Assembly (NCBI GenBank): GCA_947170265.1
Contig: CAMVSV010000005.1
Span: forward strand, 30,634-94,633
Length of the DNA stretch: 64,000 bases
Direction: 5' to 3'
Origin: an uncultured Prevotella sp.
GTDB taxonomy: Bacteria; Bacteroidota; Bacteroidia; Bacteroidales; Bacteroidaceae
Shown here: in pieces, positions 1 through 8,980 of the stretch
Position numbering within the stretch: position 1 is the first letter of the stretch
How the letters are laid out: every line of letters begins with the position of its first letter
Notes under the pieces: generated by a model
Databases searched by the model: none
Told to the model about the DNA's origin: nothing
Seen by the model: the letters and a program-made list of their open reading frames with translations, nothing else
Made by a program: the position numbers and the translations under genes

Positions 1-1
1 C

Positions 2-3000
2 ACCATGATTACCGACACACGCCGACCCACATTCCTGTGGAACGGATGCGATGGTGCCGCCAAATATGAGCTGTATGTAAACATCACCCGCGACGACTAT
101 GACTGGACAGCCTCGGGCAATCTGCTCGACAGATATACCAAGGTGGGCGAGACCACAGAGACACAGTTCACGCTTAACAAAGACCTGGACGACCGATGGA
201 CATACAAATGGTATGTGGTTGCAACCGATGATGACGGCACACAGCACTACTCCGACACAAAGGTGTTCAGCCTCTACATGCCCACCGTCGAAACTGTTGA
301 CGACGGCGTGGAGATTATCAATGGCTGCCGCGACCTCAACAAGAATGGAAAGATTGACGACTACGAGAATTGGCGACTCCCCATTGAGAAACGCGTAAAC
401 GACCTGATGTCGAAGATGACCATTGAGGAGAAAGCCTATCAGATGTTCTACAACGCACAGCAGTTCCCTATTTCAGGATGGGCTTTCGGACCTATCAACG
501 AGTCGGAGTCGCTCACCCTGCAAAGCAATGCTGCAAGGACACGACTGGGAATACCCTATGTTGCCTCCGGCGACTGCATACACGGATATAAGACAACCTA
601 CCCCGTACAAAGCACCATGGCTGCAGCACGCGACCTTGACATGGTTTACCGCTGTGTGTCAATACAACGCATGGAACAGGTAGGAGTGGGCTTCCGCGGA
701 ACCCTTGCTCCTCTTGCCGAGGTGGGCACCAAGGTGCTCTACGACCGCATACAGGAAGGCTGCGGCGAGGATGCCGACTTTGCAGCTGCCATGACACGCG
801 CCATGGTCTGCGCCCTGCAAGGCGGTCCGGAACTCAACCCGAAGTCGGTGATGGTGCACACCAAGCACTGGCCTGGCGAAGGAGCCGGCGGTGAGGGTGG
901 CATCGTATACGACGGAGTGACCATCAACTACCACATGAAACCGTGGTATGCCAACAAAGAAGCCAACGCCGGTGGTGTGATGCCGGGATATGCAGGCAGC
1001 AGCTTCCTTGACCCGGGAGGCTCGGGTGCCGGTGACAGCCCAGCCATACTGCGCTACCTTCGTGAGGTGGTTGGCTACGACGGCATCATCTGCACCGACT
1101 GGCTGCCATCAGGAACATGGATCAACGCTGCCAACGCCGGTTCCGACGTGATGGGCGGTGCCGACCCCGGAGCAGAAGGCTTCAACATGAACACATTCAT
1201 CAACAGCGTTGGTGAGGAAAGAATCAACGATGCCGTGAGACGCATCCTCCGGACGAAGTTCCAACTGGGCATCTTTGAAGACCCCTATGGTGACCCCATT
1301 GGAAACCAGAAATACTTCCACACAGCTGAAAGCCACAAGACAGTGGTGGAAGCCACACGACGCTCAATCATATTGCTGAAAAACGACAATGTGCTGCCCA
1401 TACCCGCTAAGCTCAAGGCTGGCGACGAACTGCTCGTGGCTGGTCCGCGCGCCAACGACCAGAACTGCTACTCCATCTGGACTTCATACTTCCACCACGA
1501 CAACGGTGCCAAGACGTTCCTTGAAGGTATTCAGGACAGGGCACAACTTGAGGGCATCAACGTGGTGACATCACCGTCAGCAAAGACAAAGCTCGCCGTG
1601 ATATGCGTGGGAGAGACAGGATTTACCCATCGCACAGGATGGAGAGAAGACAAACCATATATTGACGACCAGAAATATGAGCTTGGAGGACAAGACATAG
1701 ACAAGAGTCTGGTGAAGGACATTCTGGCACAACACATTCCCACCGTTCTTGTATATGTGTCTCCACGTCCCTATGTATTGGGATGGACCAACGACGAATG
1801 TCAAGCCATTGTCATGGCGGGACGTAGCGGCGACGGTGCCGGCGAAGGCCTTGCAGCAATACTCTTCGGCGACTACAGCCCTGAAGGCAAACTGCCATGG
1901 CAGCTTCCCCGTTCCATGGATCAGATAGGCGGACTAGAGCCCAACGAAGCCATAGAGCAATGGGATCTGCCCTACGACCTTGGAGCTACCAACGAAGAAC
2001 GAAAAATAATCAGAGGGCTCATCTCCTCCGGACTTCCCGTGCCTCCCGTTTATGGCGACCCGCTCTATCAGTTTGGTGCCGGCATGACAAGCTTCGGCCT
2101 AAAAGACAACACTGCTCCTACTGCCTTCCAGCTTACCTCACCGACAAACAACACCAGCATCTCGACACTGCCCACACTGAAATGGCAAAGCAGTTCAGAT
2201 GGGGAAACAAACATCAAACACTATGAGGTATGGATTGACAACGAAATGATGGCCACCACCAAGGACACCAGCCTGAAACTCCAGAAGATAAACGGCAACG
2301 GAACCCACGAGTGGTATGTAGTGGCTGTGAACTGGGCAGGAAAACGCACACGTTCATCCAACACACTGAAGTTCACCATCACCGACAACCAGAAGCCTTC
2401 AGCCTTCAACCTGCTCACACCGACCAACGGCAGCGAGATTACCGGCGACGTGATGCTCGTATGGGAGTCGTCGGCAGATCAGGGAACAGGCATCTCCGCC
2501 TACGACATCTACCTCAACTCCGAGCTGCTGGCATCGGTAGAGCCTACCACCAACGCTGCTGACGACAACATAGCCCTCAACGCCACGGTTGACGCGTCAA
2601 GCAGCAACGGAGCTCTCACACCCGGACTCATAGCCGACGGCAACAGCGAGACACGTTGGCAGGCTGCCACCACAGGAGAGGAATGGATAATGCTTGACCT
2701 CAACGATATTTTCATAGTAAACAAGATGAGCCTCAGCTGGGAGGCTGCCTACGCAAAGGAGTACACCATTGAAGGCTCACTGGACGGCAAGAACTGGACT
2801 ACGCTCTTCCGTGAAACCAACTCCGACGGCAAGCAAGACGACATAAGCAACCTCAAGTCGGCATGCCGCTATGTAAAGATAAACTGCCTGAAAGCTGCCA
2901 TAGGCTACGGCGCTTCACTGTGGGAAGTAATCATCAACGGCGAACGCACCATGAACTACGACGCAGGCTCACTGCCTCAGGGCGACTACACATGGACGGT

Positions 3001-3499
3001 AACAGCAAGAGACCATGCCGGCAACAAGACCAATGCCAACAAGCCGTTGATATTCAAGGTGGCAAATTCACCCATACCGTATATCTTCACTGCGGAAGTG
3101 TCTGAGATAACCACCAAGAGCGCCAAGGTTACGCTTAAAGCCATCGACGACAAGAGCGGAGACATCACATTCACCATAAACGCCGACGGTAACCAGCTCG
3201 CAACAGCAAAGGGAGCCACAGACAGCTTTGTAAGCGTTGAGCTCAAGAACCTCAAGCCGGCAACGGTCTACAACCTTGAGATAACGGCGAAAGATGCCGA
3301 CGGCAACACATCGCCGATAAAGGTTGTGAGCTTTGCTACCCTCTCCGACCCCACCGCCATTGAAAACATAAGCAACAGCGAGGCAATGCCAAAGCAACCC
3401 GCCTATGTTTATACACTGAGCGGAATGAGGATGCCCTACAGCACCAATCTGCCCAAAGGCATCTACATCATAAACGGAAAGAAAGTGGTGATAAGATAA
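2..3499 (+). CDS. Glycoside hydrolase family 3 beta-glucosidase, multidomain, type IX-secreted (5' partial)
   Basis: Likely hydrolyses beta-linked gluco- or xylo-oligosaccharides at the cell surface or outside. The frame is open to the window edge, and the first in-frame Met lies inside a fibronectin-like domain, so the start and signal peptide are upstream. Residue numbers count from that Met (base 5). Order: Fn-like (1-90), GH3 N-terminal barrel (about 125-450) with KHW at 287-289 and the expected nucleophile Asp365 in CTDW, GH3 C-terminal domain (about 460-700), Fn-like repeat (705-790), second Fn-like repeat interrupted by an F5/8-type C (discoidin) carbohydrate-binding domain (about 860-985), third Fn-like domain (1022-1115). 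The end, LPKGIYIINGKKVVIR, is the short Prevotella-type T9SS tail. Family is certain; the substrate is not readable. Confidence 0.93.
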   Translation, partial: TMITDTRRPTFLWNGCDGAAKYELYVNITRDDYDWTASGNLLDRYTKVGETTETQFTLNKDLDDRWTYKWYVVATDDDGTQHYSDTKVFSLYMPTVETVDDGVEIINGCRDLNKNGKIDDYENWRLPIEKRVNDLMSKMTIEEKAYQMFYNAQQFPISGWAFGPINESESLTLQSNAARTRLGIPYVASGDCIHGYKTTYPVQSTMAAARDLDMVYRCVSIQRMEQVGVGFRGTLAPLAEVGTKVLYDRIQEGCGEDADFAAAMTRAMVCALQGGPELNPKSVMVHTKHWPGEGAGGEGGIVYDGVTINYHMKPWYANKEANAGGVMPGYAGSSFLDPGGSGAGDSPAILRYLREVVGYDGIICTDWLPSGTWINAANAGSDVMGGADPGAEGFNMNTFINSVGEERINDAVRRILRTKFQLGIFEDPYGDPIGNQKYFHTAESHKTVVEATRRSIILLKNDNVLPIPAKLKAGDELLVAGPRANDQNCYSIWTSYFHHDNGAKTFLEGIQDRAQLEGINVVTSPSAKTKLAVICVGETGFTHRTGWREDKPYIDDQKYELGGQDIDKSLVKDILAQHIPTVLVYVSPRPYVLGWTNDECQAIVMAGRSGDGAGEGLAAILFGDYSPEGKLPWQLPRSMDQIGGLEPNEAIEQWDLPYDLGATNEERKIIRGLISSGLPVPPVYGDPLYQFGAGMTSFGLKDNTAPTAFQLTSPTNNTSISTLPTLKWQSSSDGETNIKHYEVWIDNEMMATTKDTSLKLQKINGNGTHEWYVVAVNWAGKRTRSSNTLKFTITDNQKPSAFNLLTPTNGSEITGDVMLVWESSADQGTGISAYDIYLNSELLASVEPTTNAADDNIALNATVDASSSNGALTPGLIADGNSETRWQAATTGEEWIMLDLNDIFIVNKMSLSWEAAYAKEYTIEGSLDGKNWTTLFRETNSDGKQDDISNLKSACRYVKINCLKAAIGYGASLWEVIINGERTMNYDAGSLPQGDYTWTVTARDHAGNKTNANKPLIFKVANSPIPYIFTAEVSEITTKSAKVTLKAIDDKSGDITFTINADGNQLATAKGATDSFVSVELKNLKPATVYNLEITAKDADGNTSPIKVVSFATLSDPTAIENISNSEAMPKQPAYVYTLSGMRMPYSTNLPKGIYIINGKKVVIR

Positions 3500-3523
3500 T
3501 CATAACACATAAACAACAATACG

Positions 3524-3562
3524 AACAGCCGTTTCCCGCATGAGTGGGAGACGGCTGTTTGT
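3524..3562 (+). terminator. Intrinsic terminator after the GH3 gene
   Basis: A 16-bp stem (AACAGCCGT..., two G-U pairs) closes on an ATGA loop and is followed by a T-rich run. It lies 25 nt after the stop codon. Confidence 0.85.
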
Positions 3563-3740
3563 TTATGCTCTTTCAATATGGAAATACCTTGTCATGAAAA
3601 GCATTCCATAGGAAATCAAGAATGAGAACTACCAAGTGAAATCTATATTTTCGTTATACAAAACGAATGCAAATATTAGCTAAACTCCTGTAAATCAATG
3701 GGGGGAGGGGTATTATTCAATTATACAGCATCCACTTTCC

Positions 3741-3771
3741 TTGACTTTATCGGCTATTCGCCATAACTTTG
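3741..3771 (+). promoter_or_regulatory. Bacteroidetes-type promoter for the LRR gene
   Basis: TTG at 3741-3743 and TAACTTTG at 3764-3771, separated by 20 nt, fit the TTTG/TAnnTTTG signature. Transcription should begin near 3778, giving a leader of about 65 nt. The rest of the 331-nt gap holds the GH3 terminator, a G-rich run (3700-3710) and a short inverted repeat, TTCGTT-6-AACGAA, near 3650; no gene is seen there. Confidence 0.65.
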
Positions 3772-3842
3772 TAGCCAGACTGGATAAGAATGCATTTACG
3801 AATTTACTAAAGAACTAAATAAACCAATATATGCATATAAGG

Positions 3843-6800
3843 ATGAATAAATTTAAACAACTATCAACATGGATGCTTTTGCTATTGCCACTGAACATAT
3901 TAGCGGTTGGCGTAAAAGACACATTGACTGTGGATGGCATCACATATGAAGTGACGGTTTACAACCAAACCACGGGCGAGAAATTCGCTAAAGTCAAAAA
4001 CGTTTCAAAGGGTGGAGCGGTAACAATTCCAGAAACCGTACAATTCACCATTGACAACACATGTATAGTCAACGAATTTGGGGGAATATATAATGGAGGT
4101 AACAAGGACGTTACATCCTTGACTCTCCCCAATACGATTACGAAGATCACCGGCGATCAATCGTTCGGCGGCTTTGATGGTCTGACAGAATTGAAGTTGC
4201 CGACCGGCATTGAGAGCATTGCAGACGGTTGTTTTGCCGGAATGGAAAAACTGGAGGCTTTTGGTTGGAACGACGAAACTGGTACTAATAACAACTATTT
4301 CACTATAGAAGATGGCATATTATACAACAAGAGCCAAACAGATCTGATCAAAGTGCCGCAAGCATATCCTCTATCCGGAGAGATGGAGTTTACTCTTAAG
4401 GAATCCGTCACCACCATTCGCAAAAAGAGCCTCACTGGATGGGGAAACGTGGTAACATTACATTTAGGAGCAAATGTCACAACAATTGCAGAAGGTGGCA
4501 TTGGTTCTGACAAAAGTCTTATTAATATAAGAGTAGATGATGGCAACCCTAACTTCAGTTCCCAAGAGGGCATCCTATGTAACAAGGAAGGAACATCTAT
4601 ACTCATATTCCCAATGGGACGAACAGGCTATACTGAAAGCAATCCGTTAAGAATACCAAACGGTATCACCACCATCGAACCGAAAACGTTTAGCGGTGCC
4701 ACAATTAAAGCCATAGACTTGAATGAGGTAACAACTATTAAGGAAAGTGCTTTCGAGGGCTGCAATCAGCTGTCCAGCGTTTCCATAACTCAGAATACAA
4801 CATATATAGGAAAAGGGGCTTTTGGTAGCGTATCATCATTGCAGACCATTAAGGTAAATGGCGACGTGAATGGAGAAACTGAATATTTTAAGAGTATCAA
4901 CGGTGTATTGTACAACAAAGATGTGACACATCTCATGGCATTCCCATGCAATAATACAACTGCATTAGATGCAGAGAACTGCTTTAACATTCCTGAAACC
5001 GTAGAGGTCATCGATTCTAATGCCTGTTGGAGTGCAAGAAATATGGAAAGGGTCATCATTCCGGCAGCAACAACAACCATTGAGCCATTCGCTTTCAGAG
5101 CCTGCTCAATATTAGGCACCGTAACCTTTACCCCCGTCTCCATCCTCACAACGATAGGTACCCGAGCCTTTTGGGAGAGTGGAATCGAGCAAGTCGAAAT
5201 TCCGGCATCCGTGAAAACCATCGGCTATGGAGCCTTTGCGATTGCAAAGAGCCTTACGAAGGTAACCGTTGCTGACGGTTCCCAATTAGTAACCATAGAT
5301 GGACAGGCATTCATTGATTGTACCTCTCTGACAGAATTTACTTTCAATGGTACATGCACTCTAAAGACGATAGGCGAAAAAGCATTCAGCGGTACAAAGA
5401 TAGCATCCTTTGCCTTCCCTCAAACCGTAACAGACATCGGAAAGAGTGCTTTCAAGGATTGCAAAGAACTGGCAAGCATCTCCTTTGCCGAGAATCCTGC
5501 TATCCGGAACATTAAGGCAATGGCTTTTGCAGACTCCGGCTTGGAAAACGTCACTCTTCCGGAAGGCGTAAAAACGGTGGAGAAGGAAGCTTTCCGAAAC
5601 TGCAACCAACTGGAGAGCATCTTCATACCAGAAAGTACAACATTAGTAGACCCCGAGGCATTCAAATATTGCCCCAATCTATCTGACATTAAAGTGGCCG
5701 AGAACAACAGCAAATATTCCAGCGTTCAGGGCTTCCTCTGTGACAAGAACAAGACCAAGCTCATTCTGTTCCCTCCAGGAAAGGCACGCGAGGACTTCAC
5801 GCTCCTGCCTCCATCACTGACATCTATCGGCGACTTTGCTTTCTACGATTGTGGAGAAAAATTCACAAACATCTCCATCCCTGCCAAAGTCACTTCCATT
5901 GGCGGCCGTGCCTTCGGCATGGACAAGAATCTGAAGTCCATTGCTTTCCTGTGTGACGAACCCATCGATCCCGAAAATATTAGACAAGACAACGGCTGGG
6001 CATCCTTTGATGACGGACAAACAGCTCCCAACACGATGAAGGACATCACCATCTATGTTAGAAAGGATCTGTACGATACCTATAAGAACGTAGAGCCCTA
6101 CAAGAGTTTCTATGCACAGTTCAAGGAAATCAAGACTTCCTTCACGGCGGCACACAGCGGTGACCTCACGGCTAATGAAAACTGTGACGAATACTTCCCC
6201 ATGTCGAACACTGCCGTAAACCTGCTGTCGACCAAAGCTGACGTAAAGACCTATGTTGTCCCCGAAACGGTAAAGGACGCTGATAACAACGAATACACGG
6301 TGAGCCTCATCGGCGACTATGCATTTGAGAATGCCAACGCAAACATAGAGGAAGTCGTGGTCAAGGGAGATGTAGGCTACATCGGTGCCATGGCCTTCCT
6401 GACTAAGGTAAAGCGTGAAGGAACCAGCATCAAACCCAACGGCACGACCATTAAGCAAGTCATCTTCACAAGCAATACGCCGGCAGAATGGCTGAGCAAG
6501 GATTACTTTGGACTCACCGACGACTTCAAGGAATTTAGCCCAGAGCAGAAAATCTATGTAAAGAAAACCAAAGTGGATACCTATAAGGTGGCTTGGTCCA
6601 ATTTCAGAAACCAGATAGACTATAAAATTCCGGGTATTGCCATCGGCAAGAAGTATGGCACTTTCTCCCGCGAATTCGATGTGGACTTGTCTGATGCCAA
6701 CAGCCTGGGCAAACATGTCTATGCCTTTACCTCTGGTGAAATCAGGGAAGGAACTGGTGACTACGGAGAAAGCGAATACCACGTTATCATGCACAGTGTC

Positions 6801-7301
6801 AACGTTGCAGACAATGGCGATGGCACATATATTCCAGCAGGTGAAGGCGTTCTGCTGAAATATATGGACGGTGAGACCCTGCCCGAAGATTACTATTACT
6901 GCATCGGAGAGAAGGACGACCGCATTTACACGGTTTCTGACAACGTGATGAAGGGCGTAACGATAAACAATCTAAGCATCACAGACACCAACCATGACAT
7001 TTGGGTAATGCAAGGTGGTATCTTCCGATCGTTGGACGGAGCTACAGTATCTATGCCCATACATAAGGCCTACCTGCAACTGGCTGGCATCCCAGCCGGA
7101 GCCAAACTGATGTTTGCCTTCGAGGAGCCTAATGAAATCGAGGAAACCATACCTGCAGAAGAAGTAGAAAACACAACGGATATCGAAGACATTCAGAAGG
7201 CAAATGCCACCCATAAGGTCTACTACGACTTACAGGGACGGAGAGTCATCAATCCAGAAAAGGGCATCTACATTGTCAATGGTAAAAAGGTAATCATGTA
7301 A
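3843..7301 (+). CDS. BspA-like leucine-rich-repeat surface protein with T9SS-type tail
   Basis: Probable adhesin or binding protein displayed outside the cell; the ligand is unknown. I prefer ATG 3843 over ATG 3831 because AAGG precedes it and translation then begins directly with the signal peptide (MNKFKQLSTW, a Leu-rich core, cleavage near LAVG). The body has many LRR_5 (BspA/TpLRR) units of the form L..I.IP.....I...AF..C..L, from about residue 80 to 640, some interrupted by segments of the ILYNK/FLCDKNKTKL type. A non-LRR region follows, then the sorting tail ending KGIYIVNGKKVIM. It sits between two terminators, apparently with the small gene at 7332. The first 2 kb is clearly more AT-rich than the last 1.5 kb and than neighbouring genes. 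Confidence 0.9.
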   Translation: MNKFKQLSTWMLLLLPLNILAVGVKDTLTVDGITYEVTVYNQTTGEKFAKVKNVSKGGAVTIPETVQFTIDNTCIVNEFGGIYNGGNKDVTSLTLPNTITKITGDQSFGGFDGLTELKLPTGIESIADGCFAGMEKLEAFGWNDETGTNNNYFTIEDGILYNKSQTDLIKVPQAYPLSGEMEFTLKESVTTIRKKSLTGWGNVVTLHLGANVTTIAEGGIGSDKSLINIRVDDGNPNFSSQEGILCNKEGTSILIFPMGRTGYTESNPLRIPNGITTIEPKTFSGATIKAIDLNEVTTIKESAFEGCNQLSSVSITQNTTYIGKGAFGSVSSLQTIKVNGDVNGETEYFKSINGVLYNKDVTHLMAFPCNNTTALDAENCFNIPETVEVIDSNACWSARNMERVIIPAATTTIEPFAFRACSILGTVTFTPVSILTTIGTRAFWESGIEQVEIPASVKTIGYGAFAIAKSLTKVTVADGSQLVTIDGQAFIDCTSLTEFTFNGTCTLKTIGEKAFSGTKIASFAFPQTVTDIGKSAFKDCKELASISFAENPAIRNIKAMAFADSGLENVTLPEGVKTVEKEAFRNCNQLESIFIPESTTLVDPEAFKYCPNLSDIKVAENNSKYSSVQGFLCDKNKTKLILFPPGKAREDFTLLPPSLTSIGDFAFYDCGEKFTNISIPAKVTSIGGRAFGMDKNLKSIAFLCDEPIDPENIRQDNGWASFDDGQTAPNTMKDITIYVRKDLYDTYKNVEPYKSFYAQFKEIKTSFTAAHSGDLTANENCDEYFPMSNTAVNLLSTKADVKTYVVPETVKDADNNEYTVSLIGDYAFENANANIEEVVVKGDVGYIGAMAFLTKVKREGTSIKPNGTTIKQVIFTSNTPAEWLSKDYFGLTDDFKEFSPEQKIYVKKTKVDTYKVAWSNFRNQIDYKIPGIAIGKKYGTFSREFDVDLSDANSLGKHVYAFTSGEIREGTGDYGESEYHVIMHSVNVADNGDGTYIPAGEGVLLKYMDGETLPEDYYYCIGEKDDRIYTVSDNVMKGVTINNLSITDTNHDIWVMQGGIFRSLDGATVSMPIHKAYLQLAGIPAGAKLMFAFEEPNEIEETIPAEEVENTTDIEDIQKANATHKVYYDLQGRRVINPEKGIYIVNGKKVIM

Positions 7302-7331
7302 TCATCACCCCCATACAAACAGAAAGAAGAT

Positions 7332-7547
7332 ATGAAGAAGACATATATCCAACCGGAAACCACCGTTTCCTATATCAAGATTGAGAAACTCATGATCAAG
7401 GCCAGTCCGGGTGCGGGAGGTACTTACGATCCCTCACTACCCATTGAAGCCAAGCCCTCCGGCAGATGCGAAGAAGAAGAAGAAGACTATGACGAAGAGG
7501 AAGACAATGGGTCACTGCCCGTATACCACAGCCTTTGGGAAGACTGA
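7332..7547 (+). CDS. Small acidic-tailed protein (71 aa), MKKTYIQPE type
   Basis: No function is assigned. It begins MKKTYIQPETTVSYIKIEKL, a pattern (MKK-x-Y-x-x-P, then a hydrophobic stretch and a small-residue patch) that recurs in many short Prevotella and Bacteroides proteins. The middle is Gly/Ser/Pro-rich (KASPGAGGTYDP) and the C-terminal half is strongly acidic (two Glu/Asp runs around residues 47-58). There is no clear signal peptide or membrane span. It starts 30 nt after the LRR gene and is followed directly by a terminator, so the two are probably co-transcribed. A peptide precursor or an accessory to the surface protein are possibilities, but only by inference. Confidence 0.75.
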   Translation: MKKTYIQPETTVSYIKIEKLMIKASPGAGGTYDPSLPIEAKPSGRCEEEEEDYDEEEDNGSLPVYHSLWED

Positions 7548-7560
7548 TCTCACAAACTTG

Positions 7561-7596
7561 AAAAACCGCCGGACATCTTGCCGGCGGTTTTTCTTT
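7561..7596 (+). terminator. Intrinsic terminator after the LRR/small-protein unit
   Basis: A 12-bp perfect stem, AAAAACCGCCGG with its complement, has an 8-nt loop and is followed by TTCTTTT. Confidence 0.9.
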
Positions 7597-7693
7597 TCCT
7601 ACAAAGAAATCGAAACATGTCAAGTTGAAGGCTACAGAGGGAGGTTTTGCAATTTTTCTTGCTGAAAACGATGGCAGTAAAGAAAAAATAAAC

Positions 7694-7701
7694 TAACTTT
7701 G
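7694..7701 (+). promoter_or_regulatory. -7 box (TAACTTTG) of the corA promoter
   Basis: TAACTTTG fits the Bacteroidetes -7 consensus. Transcription would start near 7707, giving an unusually long 172-nt leader ahead of the corA ATG at 7879. No clean -33 TTTG is visible. Confidence 0.6.
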
Positions 7702-7728
7702 CAGCACAAAATCAATATTTATTTAATT

Positions 7729-7875
7729 ATGGACGACTACCCGGCGGAAAATTTCAAACGCTAAGGCTGGGGGATGGCAGGCAAGATCGCTAATCCTCTT
7801 GCCGAATTATTAATTCATGCATCAAGCACATGCTGCAAGGGCATCAGGCATTGAGCATCAAGAAAACGGATTAGC
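7729..7875 (+). promoter_or_regulatory. Structured leader of corA with mini-ORF and possible RBS-sequestering loop
   Basis: Seen directly: a mini-ORF of 11 codons (7729-7764, MDDYPAENFKR); a short CCGGC/GCTGG helix overlapping it (7741-7745 with 7766-7770); a 7-bp perfect hairpin GGCAAGA/TCTTGCC (7780-7786 with 7797-7803) whose 10-nt loop holds GCTAATCC (7789-7796); and GGATTAGC at 7868-7875, 3 nt before the corA start codon and an exact complement of that loop. Pairing would hide the ribosome-binding region. A Mg2+- or translation-sensing leader is inferred; no known riboswitch class was recognised. Confidence 0.5.
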
Positions 7876-7878
7876 ACA

Positions 7879-8805
7879 ATGAGAACTTTCTGGAACACAA
7901 ACCAAGGGCTTTCACCACTCAAGGAGTGGCAGCCCAACTGTTGGATACAGGTGACCTGTCCCACCGACGATGACCGACAGTATCTTGAGAAGACATTCAA
8001 CATTCCCGACTACTTCATGAGCGACATCAGCGATACCGACGAGCGTGCCCGCTACGAGTATGACGACGGATGGATGCTCATCATCCTTCGTATACCCTAC
8101 GTCAAGGAGATACGTTCACGCACGCCCTACACCACCGTCCCCCTGGGAATAATCCACAAACGCGATGTGACCATCACCGTATGCTACTACGAGACAAACA
8201 TGATGATTGACTTCGTGAGCTTCCAACAGAAACGCGGAGAAGGCTTCGTTGACTATGTAGACATGATTTTCAGACTGTTTCTATCCTCCGCCGTGTGGTA
8301 TCTGAAACGACTCAAGCAGATAAGCACACTCATTGACAAGGCAAAGCGAAACCTTGACCGCGACGTGAACAACGAGAGTCTCATCGGACTGTCGCGTCTG
8401 CAAGACTCACTGACATATTTCATCACCTCCATACGAGGCAATGAGAACCTTCTGCAAAAGCTCAAGTTCAAACTACAGGTCGACGAGCTCGATGCCGACC
8501 TCATTGAAGACGTAAACATTGAGATGTCGCAGGCTCGTGAAACCACAAGCATCTACTCAAACATCCTCGAATCTACGATGTCGACCTACACCAGTGTGAT
8601 CAACAACAACATGAACACTATCATGCGTACACTCACATCGGTGTCCATTATCATGATGTTCCCCACTCTCATAGCTTCACTCTTCGGAATGAACCTCGTC
8701 AACGGCATGGAGACAAGCAGATTCGGTTTCATACTCGCACTCATCATATCAGTGGTGGTATCGGCAGGCTCATGGTGGATTTTGCGTCACAAACGCCTCA
8801 TTTGA
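7879..8805 (+). CDS. corA: CorA-family divalent metal (Mg2+/Co2+) transporter
   Basis: Inner-membrane homopentameric channel for Mg2+ (possibly Co2+ or Ni2+). The 308-aa length is normal. An acidic cytosolic N-terminal domain and a long helical region precede two C-terminal membrane helices. The family signature GMN is at residues 270-272 (FGMNLVNG), at the end of the first helix, and the protein ends with a basic tail, RHKRLI. The ATG at 7879 is supported by the leader arrangement. It is apparently monocistronic. The 172-nt structured leader suggests translational or attenuation control, as is common for Mg2+ transporters. Confidence 0.92.
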   Translation: MRTFWNTNQGLSPLKEWQPNCWIQVTCPTDDDRQYLEKTFNIPDYFMSDISDTDERARYEYDDGWMLIILRIPYVKEIRSRTPYTTVPLGIIHKRDVTITVCYYETNMMIDFVSFQQKRGEGFVDYVDMIFRLFLSSAVWYLKRLKQISTLIDKAKRNLDRDVNNESLIGLSRLQDSLTYFITSIRGNENLLQKLKFKLQVDELDADLIEDVNIEMSQARETTSIYSNILESTMSTYTSVINNNMNTIMRTLTSVSIIMMFPTLIASLFGMNLVNGMETSRFGFILALIISVVVSAGSWWILRHKRLI

Positions 8806-8859
8806 GCACAAAACAACAAAAAAACAGAAAGAAAATTAGGTGATTACAAGATTTTTGCC

Positions 8860-8867
8860 TAAGTTTG
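8860..8867 (+). promoter_or_regulatory. -7 box (TAAGTTTG) for the DUF349 gene
   Basis: TAAGTTTG lies 113 nt before the start codon. Between them, at 8898-8930, is a 10-codon mini-ORF, MKADNTCCMC, flanked by a possible GCAGCA/TGCTGC pairing. No convincing -33 box was seen. Confidence 0.45.
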
Positions 8868-8980
8868 CACATTGTATTTGGCAGCAGGAAATCCCACATG
8901 AAGGCTGACAACACTTGCTGCATGTGCTAAAAACTGCCTAAACAACAACGATAATTATAAGAACACCAAAAATCAGTAAA

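Noticed and set aside
3700..3710. Phase-variable G tract upstream of the LRR gene
   Set aside because: The run is interrupted (six G, one A, four G) and lies upstream of the predicted -33 box, so slippage is unlikely to matter.
5814..6794. A 326-codon open frame on the minus strand inside the LRR gene
   Set aside because: It lies wholly antisense to a well-supported protein with a signal peptide and sorting tail, and its translation shows no motif or export signal.
7694..7878. Known riboswitch classes (M-box, fluoride, yybP-ykoY, guanidine-II) in the corA leader
   Set aside because: None of the class-defining motifs could be matched by eye; the leader is reported only as an unassigned structured region.
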